Origin: CAYREX01 sp964423505
Lineage (GTDB): Bacteria > Fermentibacterota > Fermentibacteria > Fermentibacterales > JCC-6
Direction of reading: 5' to 3'
Assembly (NCBI GenBank): GCA_964423505.1
Contig: CAYREX010000013.1
Coordinates: 1 to 64,000, forward strand
Length of the DNA stretch: 64,000 nt
Within the stretch, counting starts at the first letter, position 1; each line of letters begins with the position of its first letter. The notes under the pieces were generated by a model, which made no database searches, had not been told where the DNA came from, and saw only the letters and a program-made list of their open reading frames with translations. Position numbers and translations under genes: made by a program. Positions 59,701 to 64,000 of the stretch are shown one piece after another.

Positions 59701-61334
59701 ACGAGGATGTACCGGGGGTCGACAGCACCTACGTCCGTGGCAGGCTGCTCGAGGTCGTCAACACCTACGTCGACGAGTACCCGGACGGCGACAACGTGGC
59801 CTGGTTCCTCTGGGCCGCCGCGCCCAAGTACTTCAACGCGGGCGAGTACGAGACCTCCCGCGAGCTTTTCGGCCGGATATACGAGGACTACCCGAACTCC
59901 GGCTATGCGGCCCGGTCCGCCAAGTTCATAGCCGACTCCTACCAGCTGCAGGAGTCGTACGCCGAGGCGGAGGAGTGGTACGGCATGGCCTCCGAGATGG
60001 CCGCCGTGACCGGCGAGGACCTCGGGGCCGACATCGAGTACCTCGCCGCATCTTCCGCATACAACGACGCGGCGATGCTGGCGGAGAGCGAGAACACCGA
60101 GGACCTCCTGGCCGCAGCCCAGAGATGGGAGGAGACGGCCCACCAGCATCCGGGCTCGGAGGTCGCCCCGGTGGCCCTGTACGATGCGGCCGACACCTAC
60201 GGCAGGGCCGGCGACATCGACAGCGCGGTGCGGCTCTTCCGTGAGCTCGCTACCCTCTACCCGGAGAACCAGAGCGCCTCCCAGGGCCTCCTCAGGGCCG
60301 CCTACCTCCTGAGGGAGGACGAGCGCTACCTCGACGCGGCGGAGATGTACCTCGAGGCCTACAACACCTTCCCCACCGCCGAGGGCATGGTCGCCGCCCT
60401 GAGCAGCGCGGCCAACAGCTACGAGCTGGCCGGCCGCGAGGACCTGTCCATAACGGTGTACGAGCAGATAGCCGCCGACCGCGCCGGCACCCCCGCCGTG
60501 GTCACCGAGGCCTACGCCAAGATAGGCGAGTACAACTACGAGATGGGCAACTACTCCATCGCCCGGACCAACTACCAGAACGCGCTGCAGGTCTACGACC
60601 AGTACCGCGAGGCCGACATCACCTACCCGGCGATGGCGGCGTACCACCTCGGTGAGATAACCGCGGCGGATTACTACGCTGTTACCCCGGTGAACACAGA
60701 GAACGTCGAGTACAAGACCCAGCTCTTCAACGAGGCGGTAGCCAGCTACAACCAGACCTTCACCTACCTGGACAACGAGTACTTCTTCAGGGCGGTCCTC
60801 GGTATCGGCGAGCTGCAGGAGGATTTCGCCAACGCCATCGGCTTCATGGACCCGCCGGAAGACCTTGACCCGGAGGGTGAGGAAGGGTTCTACCAGGTGC
60901 TCATGGAAGCTTACGATACCTATATCGGCAGGGCCATCAGCACCTACGAGAACGGCCTGCAGGTCGCCATGAACAACGGTATCAAGAACGAGATAACCGA
61001 CAGCATCGCGGAGCACCTCGACCTCCTCTCGCCCGGGGCGAGCAGCGGTATGGGATACACGCCAACCGGCGGGATGGAGGCACCTCCGGCGGACACCACC
61101 GGCACGGGAGGACCGCCCGCCGAGGACGAGGGCTTCGCTACCGGCGAGGACGACGCGGGTGCTCCGGAGGACGTCGAGGAGGGCTTCGCCGACGACGGTA
61201 CGGATGAGCCCGGGGAGCCGGCCGACGGCGATGCGGCCGAGGGGGCCGCAGGCGAGCCGACCGAGACCGACGGGCCCGAGACCCCCGATGAGCAGGACGG
61301 GGGCGGAGGGGGGTGCTTCCTGTGGCCGTTCTGA
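56736..61334 (+). CDS. Giant periplasmic TPR protein
   Basis: The 1532-residue protein has a signal peptide (MRNTLLSALLVLLVPALSPA). A coiled coil follows at about 40-85, then TPR/Sel1-like repeats along most of the chain ('AESAFLLGEELYLSGSIVWA', 'PESVYYDEALFRLELISFEL', 'FDGAVESYKEVLERFPESDL', 'SREITALNERIDEAAIV' and many others). A very acidic Gly/Pro/Glu tail (about 1440-1520) ends in 'GGGGGCFLWPF'. The Gly run plus Cys plus hydrophobic tail looks like a short C-terminal sorting signal, akin to the 'CFI' type. Such TPR proteins act as periplasmic scaffolds in trans-envelope machines such as the Myxococcus gliding apparatus. The operon continues with ExbB and two ExbD genes. Confidence 0.75.
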   Translation: MRNTLLSALLVLLVPALSPAQDETAPLQDTTSTPEAVSASHLLQQAQSELEELEEQIAREEARLARIQSQLVALRRQHAMLSSAESAFLLGEELYLSGSIVWARDAFRSVIDNFPESVYYDEALFRLELISFELQDYEGALTYYDSLSAVAPGFPNLDLAQIAAGLSAYNMSEFGRARQLYDLVSPAGQYGALAEYLRAVAYVEEGDREAARSTLEGILGGSGAEGADTGLMDRVRIALAQLQVDEGDFDAAVQSYSRVSPFSPYYDVAMLGKVWTFMRQGRYQEAYNLAERVRQEVPASDLISEFELAMANCALGAEDLEMAVTMYEDLLDQYMDVSDSYDLFLSGDSLTYEEFDQERERLDRIRIGLAELKQEAYTQGDLELVELIEEEEEALRQLFVEISSLEAALALPVELDSETMEQELTRLIQVSRSNTEMLAVSVDEVHALAQEQGTTQDVEDVEEIDEEVERIRLALQDLSTKFEGGMTRGHDWVQETQYGIAVATYMERELKRDSLDYLGAYYRNRMQEALDGGDSVTAARLDSMRSREITALNERIDEAAIVSAGYFEDYLATYPESRFTPDVLVRLAQLYYDIDNLAHSQQQAAVAGEEYIPEDYTRSIELYERVLNNHPGSEVEDVALYSLGYCLEAMMDFDGAVESYKEVLERFPESDLAAECNIRVGNYYFDMLDYSNAETYFDRILDYPNTSPNLYQHGLYKLGWTLYLNKDFDRSIAVFSYLLQDDRNIEDIGIERRGDIRILDESMEYMAYAFLEMTESPSQRVPVAVDYLHTLESDTTTVGVLNHMAEISSELTDWMTAIDAYEALLAEDPMSDQAPVYQVQIAQAYEEMGEYGLAAAARDELVTQYGEDSEWASAVGSDEALATADSLRGSSFEQAIQYYLEQTVTAEGDPVAYAAANEALVERINTYLDEYGNTSRAYEYRFHLGDAYYHLGEYVSAGETYYQVARDSTSFQRQEVALNNAFSSYLTAYEDVPGVDSTYVRGRLLEVVNTYVDEYPDGDNVAWFLWAAAPKYFNAGEYETSRELFGRIYEDYPNSGYAARSAKFIADSYQLQESYAEAEEWYGMASEMAAVTGEDLGADIEYLAASSAYNDAAMLAESENTEDLLAAAQRWEETAHQHPGSEVAPVALYDAADTYGRAGDIDSAVRLFRELATLYPENQSASQGLLRAAYLLREDERYLDAAEMYLEAYNTFPTAEGMVAALSSAANSYELAGREDLSITVYEQIAADRAGTPAVVTEAYAKIGEYNYEMGNYSIARTNYQNALQVYDQYREADITYPAMAAYHLGEITAADYYAVTPVNTENVEYKTQLFNEAVASYNQTFTYLDNEYFFRAVLGIGELQEDFANAIGFMDPPEDLDPEGEEGFYQVLMEAYDTYIGRAISTYENGLQVAMNNGIKNEITDSIAEHLDLLSPGASSGMGYTPTGGMEAPPADTTGTGGPPAEDEGFATGEDDAGAPEDVEEGFADDGTDEPGEPADGDAAEGAAGEPTETDGPETPDEQDGGGGGCFLWPF

Positions 61335-61342
61335 CGGACCGG

Positions 61343-61801
61343 ATGTCAGTGGCCGTCAGGCTCCTGCCGCTCGTGGTCCTCGTGCTGGCAGCCGGCCTCT
61401 CCGCACAGGTGGAGCAGGAGGAGGGGGACGAGGCCAGGTGGGAGGACGGCGTCCTCGTGCTGGAGGAGATAACCATCCGGGGAGAGCTCAGGACCCCTCA
61501 GGCCCTGTTCATGATGCTCAAGACCACTCCGAACCTGAGCAACGTCCTGCTGGAGCGCAGCTTCCTCGAGGACGTCGTCAGACCTATATACCCGGGCGCG
61601 TTCTCGCAGGAGCAGTCGTTCGGCGCCGGAAGGGAGATGCTCGTGCTCCCGGCCTGGGCCAGGTACGGCTCCGTGGGGGTGCTGGCGGGAACCTCCGTGC
61701 TTATGTATTCGCAGGGGAATGACGAGGAAGGGCTCGTGTTCGGGGTTATAGCCGGCCTCGACCTCGTGGGAAACCTGATACTCGACCTAGTCGGCAACTG
61801 A
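61343..61801 (+). CDS. Small exported protein of the ExbB/ExbD operon
   Basis: This 152-residue product starts from ATG 61343, which gives a clean signal peptide (MSVAVRLLPLVVLVLAAGLS); a GTG at 61322, inside the TPR gene, is an alternative with a better ribosome-binding site. Mature features are 'VLEEITIRGELRTPQALFMM' and 'LLERSFLEDVVRPIYPG'. The phrase 'leeitIrGelrtPqAlfml..s.fLeddv' recalls small proteins encoded beside ExbB/ExbD and TPR genes in myxobacteria and similar groups. A glycine-rich hydrophobic end ('VFGVIAGLDLVGNLILDLVGN') may insert in a membrane. The role is unknown; it is probably a component of the motor complex. Confidence 0.65.
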   Translation: MSVAVRLLPLVVLVLAAGLSAQVEQEEGDEARWEDGVLVLEEITIRGELRTPQALFMMLKTTPNLSNVLLERSFLEDVVRPIYPGAFSQEQSFGAGREMLVLPAWARYGSVGVLAGTSVLMYSQGNDEEGLVFGVIAGLDLVGNLILDLVGN

Positions 61802-61830
61802 CCGCGGGTCGCCTGAGAGGAGATCCATTG

Positions 61831-62730
61831 ATGACAACGGAGAAGCGAAGCAACCTGCTCACCCTCGTCTTCGTCCTCTTCGCCCTCAGCGCCGTGTCGC
61901 TCGCGCAGGCTACCGGCCCCGCTGCTGAGGGGACGGAGGCGGACACGGCTGCCGCGGAGGATACCCTGGCAGTCGACACGACCGAGGTCGCGGACGAGCC
62001 GGAGCCCGAGGAAGAGCTGCCGGCGGGGGCCGGTGTCATGGAGCCCTCGGATGAGCTCATCGAGGACGAGGAGATCGAGCCGGTGGTGACCGGCAACATC
62101 TTCTCCGACATCGCCAGGTTCTTCCGAGAGGGCGGACCCGCCATGTGGGTCATCCTCGCCTTCCTCGCAGCCGGTCTGGCCATCACGGTCGAGCGGGTGA
62201 TATTCCTCTTCTTCGTCGCCGACATGAAGCCTGAGAGCTTCATGGGCAGGATAGCCGAGCTCATCCGCAAGGGCAGCATAGAGGGGGCCATCGCCAGCTG
62301 CGCCGAGAAGGACGCCCCACTGGCGAGGATAATCGAGGCGGCCCTCCGGAACTACCGCAACACTGAGCGGGACATACAGAACGCCGTGGACGAGATGGCG
62401 CTGGCCGAGCTGCCCAGGCTGAACGCCAGGACCAGCTACCTTGCGACCCTGGCGAACGTATCTACCATGGTCGGCCTGCTCGGGACGATATTCGGTCTCA
62501 TCGTCGCGTTCGAGTCGGTGGCGGCGGCGGACCCGGCCGAGAAGAGCGTAATGCTCGCCAACGGTATCTCCATGGCGATGAGCACCACCGCCTTCGGCCT
62601 GATATCCGCCATTCCCCTGCTGCTGGCGCACTCCATACTGACCTCCAAGACGGACTCCCTGGTCGATGACATCGACAGGTACTCCGTGATGGTCATCAAC
62701 ATGCTGGCGCAGGCCCGGAAGGAGAGCTGA
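61831..62730 (+). CDS. exbB: ExbB/TolQ/MotA-family proton channel protein
   Basis: The 299-residue protein starts at ATG 61831; AGAGGAG lies eight bases upstream. A signal-peptide-like N-terminus and an acidic linker of about 60 residues precede the core. The core has three helices at about 100-125, 210-235 and 255-275, with the family motif 'TLANVSTMVGLLGTIFGLIVAFESVA' split over helix 2. It forms the pentameric stator ring that, with ExbD, converts the proton gradient to movement. The extra acidic N-terminal region is longer than in E. coli ExbB. It overlaps the first ExbD gene by one base (TGATG). Confidence 0.92.
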   Translation: MTTEKRSNLLTLVFVLFALSAVSLAQATGPAAEGTEADTAAAEDTLAVDTTEVADEPEPEEELPAGAGVMEPSDELIEDEEIEPVVTGNIFSDIARFFREGGPAMWVILAFLAAGLAITVERVIFLFFVADMKPESFMGRIAELIRKGSIEGAIASCAEKDAPLARIIEAALRNYRNTERDIQNAVDEMALAELPRLNARTSYLATLANVSTMVGLLGTIFGLIVAFESVAAADPAEKSVMLANGISMAMSTTAFGLISAIPLLLAHSILTSKTDSLVDDIDRYSVMVINMLAQARKES

Positions 62731-63311
62731 TGGCGAAAGCAGCAACCGGTCGGAGCCACAGGGTCAGGCACATCCCGGAGCTGGATCTCCTCCCGGTGAT
62801 GAACCTGTTCTGTGTCATCATACCGTTCCTGCTGCTTAGCGCCTCCTTCCTGGAGATCACGGTGATAGAGATGGCCCCGACGGAGGGCATCAGCTCCTCG
62901 GGGGTCGGTACCACCAGCCTCCAGAGGAGCGAGGAGGAGCTGCTCCAGCCGAAGGTCATAATGACCGACTCCGACATGTTCCTCGGTACGGTGTTCGGGA
63001 CCCGGCACGTCAGCTCGGTGTTCATGGAGGAGCGCGACGGGCAGATGGTCCCCAGCTACGACTTCGACTCGCTCGGCTCGGCCCTGGCCAACCTGCGGGA
63101 GGAGCTCAACCGGGAGTTCGAGACCATCCCCGTCCACAAGATAGTCATACTGACTTCGGACGAGGTGAGGTACGACAACATCGTCCTGACCATAGACGTC
63201 TGCGGAGACAACGGCTTCGACGAGCCGGGCCTCCAGGTGGCGGCCTACGACGTTCTGCAGCGCCAGATAAGGCTGCAGCAGCAGGCGGCCGAGGACGGGG
63301 GCTCGGAGTGA
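62730..63311 (+). CDS. exbD: ExbD/TolR-like protein 1, with Asn at the proton-site position
   Basis: This 193-residue protein has one N-terminal helix and a periplasmic domain. The helix begins 'PELDLLPVMNLFCVIIPFLL'. In ExbD/TolR/MotB an essential Asp lies three residues after the conserved Pro; here that place is Asn25, while Asp19 stands three residues before the Pro, where the family has Asn. The two residues seem to be exchanged. The periplasmic half ('TIPVHKIVILTSDEVRYDNI', 'QVAAYDVLQRQIRLQQQ') fits the ExbD fold. It is coupled to ExbB and to the second ExbD gene (GTGA). It would pair with protein 2 in a heterodimeric stator core. Confidence 0.8.
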   Translation: MAKAATGRSHRVRHIPELDLLPVMNLFCVIIPFLLLSASFLEITVIEMAPTEGISSSGVGTTSLQRSEEELLQPKVIMTDSDMFLGTVFGTRHVSSVFMEERDGQMVPSYDFDSLGSALANLREELNREFETIPVHKIVILTSDEVRYDNIVLTIDVCGDNGFDEPGLQVAAYDVLQRQIRLQQQAAEDGGSE

Positions 63312-63847
63312 GCGCCCCGAGCAAGAGGCACGTGCCGCTCCTCCTGGGCTACAAGAAGAGCAAGGCCATGGTGAGGGGCAAGGACAAGAAGGTCAACCTG
63401 AACCTGACTTCCATGATCGACATGTTCACCATCCTCGTGGTCTTCCTGCTCAAGAGCTACAGCGCAGAGGGCCAGATAGTGACCGTCAGCGACGCCCTCA
63501 CGCTGCCGAGGTCGTCGGCCGAGCAGGCCGTCGAGCTCAACCTGGAGATAATCGTCACCAACGAAACCATAGTGGTGGACGGTGACCCGGTCGTGAACGT
63601 GGACGAGACCGTCCTCGCCGAAGGCAACCCCATACCCGCGCTGGTCGAGCGGCTCAGGGACCATCTGGAATACACGCAGCAGATGCGTGGTATCACGGAT
63701 GCAGCGGAGGAGATGAAGGTCAACATACAGGGCGACGTCGCCACCCAGGCCATCCTCCTCCAGAGGGTCATGAGCAGTTGCGCACAGGCGGGTTACTCAT
63801 CGCAGAACCTGGCCGTCATCAAGGTGGAAGGCAACGGGGAAGAATGA
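63308..63847 (+). CDS. exbD: ExbD/TolR-like protein 2, with intact proton-site Asp
   Basis: The 179-residue protein starts at GTG 63308 in the stop of protein 1. A basic N-terminus leads into 'VNLNLTSMIDMFTILVVFLL', where the Asp of 'MID' occupies the proton-carrying position of ExbD/TolR and the Asn of 'LN' the usual companion position. The periplasmic domain contains 'LNLEIIVTNETIVVDGDPVV' and 'VKVNIQGDVATQ'-like strands (read here as 'MKVNIQGDVATQAILLQRVM'). One ExbB followed by two different ExbD genes is the layout of motors such as Myxococcus AglR-AglQ-AglS. It is coupled to the next gene by ATGA. Confidence 0.9.
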   Translation: MSAPSKRHVPLLLGYKKSKAMVRGKDKKVNLNLTSMIDMFTILVVFLLKSYSAEGQIVTVSDALTLPRSSAEQAVELNLEIIVTNETIVVDGDPVVNVDETVLAEGNPIPALVERLRDHLEYTQQMRGITDAAEEMKVNIQGDVATQAILLQRVMSSCAQAGYSSQNLAVIKVEGNGEE

Positions 63848-64000
63848 CGCCCAAGGAGGAAGCGAAGAAGAAGGTCCTTGCCCTCGCCATAATGCGGGAC
63901 GGCAAGGTAGTGGGGAAGATGATACCGGGCGGCGAGCCGGTCAGGCTCGGGACCGGGTACAACAACAGCATCGTCGTCGAGGGTGACGACCTCCCCGAGG
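63844..64000 (+). CDS. FHA/AgmX-like N-terminus, partial (runs off the window)
   Basis: Only the first 52 codons are visible. The start overlaps the ExbD2 stop (ATGA). The residues 'KKKVLALAIMRDGKVVGKMI' and 'LGTGYNNSIVVEGDDLPE' look like the first strands of an FHA-like domain (…G..v.iG…N.i.v.). Such domains open AgmX/PglI-type or TonB-like proteins that commonly follow ExbB/ExbD genes in gliding or transport operons. The identification is tentative because the catalytic or TonB-like part lies outside the window. Confidence 0.45.
   Translation, partial: MTPKEEAKKKVLALAIMRDGKVVGKMIPGGEPVRLGTGYNNSIVVEGDDLPE

Noticed and set aside
57966..61016. Minus-strand open frame of 1016 codons opposite the TPR gene
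   Set aside because: It is a shadow of the TPR gene: Val/Gly/His-rich with no domains, and lying fully inside a gene with signal peptide and repeats.
61313..61342. Start of the small exported protein at GTG 61313 or 61322
   Set aside because: These lie inside the TPR gene. ATG 61343 gives a textbook signal peptide, though GTG 61322 remains possible.
1..64000. CRISPR array, insertion sequence, prophage or tRNA/rRNA
   Set aside because: I saw no regularly spaced repeats, no transposase or integrase motifs, and no tRNA-like or rRNA sequence. A tRNA scan would be needed to be certain.

Overview
The window is GC-rich bacterial chromosome, densely packed on both strands, with about 48 supportable protein genes and no rRNA, tRNA, CRISPR array or insertion sequence that I could recognise. 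Genes are often joined by ATGA, GTGA or TGATG stop/start overlaps. Many start with TTG or GTG behind strong GGAGG ribosome-binding sites, and Arg AGG and Ile ATA codons are common despite the GC bias. Outer-membrane-type beta-barrels, signal peptides, a lipoprotein and ExbB/ExbD proteins indicate a Gram-negative (diderm) envelope. Several secreted proteins end in a FlgD-like/type-A sorting-like domain of about 80 residues. This suggests an uncultured phylum of the Fermentibacterota/FCB-adjacent kind, but that placement is inference from gene style, not from a phylogenetic marker.

Layout. 0.1-7 kb: PorV/FadL-like barrel, a very large PAS/GAF sensor with a degenerate kinase end, and leuS. 7-10.1 kb: small membrane protein, tpx peroxidase, FG-GAP secreted protein and a tiny repeat protein resembling the DUF6150/septknot family. 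10.4-14.9 kb: a promoter-to-terminator unit encoding a membrane-anchored TIR protein with a predicted extracytoplasmic propeller and jellyroll, two small secreted jellyroll paralogues and a small barrel. This is the strongest candidate for an undescribed system. 14.9-20.6 kb: gingipain-like C25 protease, an exported membrane protein coupled to an EF-G paralogue, and a zinc-ribbon membrane protein. 20.6-23.9 kb: two-subunit flavin/iron-sulfur amino-acid dehydrogenase. 24-27.2 kb: secreted peptidylarginine-deiminase-like enzyme, an orphan gene and a lipoprotein propeller. 27.4-31.8 kb: TldD/TldE protease pair and a glycosyltransferase-like membrane protein. 31.7-34.1 kb (minus): carbamoyltransferase, SxtJ-like protein and the 49-residue DUF5989 protein. 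34.2-37.0 kb: DUF255 protein and a DUF3298-like exported protein. 37.1-37.9 kb: glutaredoxin plus a ferredoxin:thioredoxin-reductase/rubredoxin fusion. 37.9-46.5 kb: SGNH hydrolase, radical SAM/B12 protein, FGGY kinase, hybrid histidine kinase, diguanylate cyclase and geranylgeranyl-reductase-like flavoprotein. 46.5-50.1 kb (minus): formiminotransferase-cyclodeaminase and transketolase. 50.2-52.7 kb: GH84-like hydrolase and a tandem ThyX-like protein. 52.7-55.6 kb (minus): very large secreted propeller protein. 55.7-64 kb: a six-gene trans-envelope motor operon (barrel with coiled coil, giant TPR protein, small exported protein, ExbB, two ExbD paralogues) plus the start of an FHA/AgmX-like gene cut by the window end.

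Themes. The organism appears to secrete large multidomain proteins, including a protease plus arginine deiminase pair recalling Porphyromonas. It powers an ExbB/ExbD-type machine, senses through large PAS proteins and a TIR receptor, and ferments amino acids (histidine/formimino-glutamate and proline/sarcosine-type oxidation). Promoter-like sites fall into at least two styles: TTGACT-type and a recurrent TTGC(C/G)C with an ATCTT-type -10.
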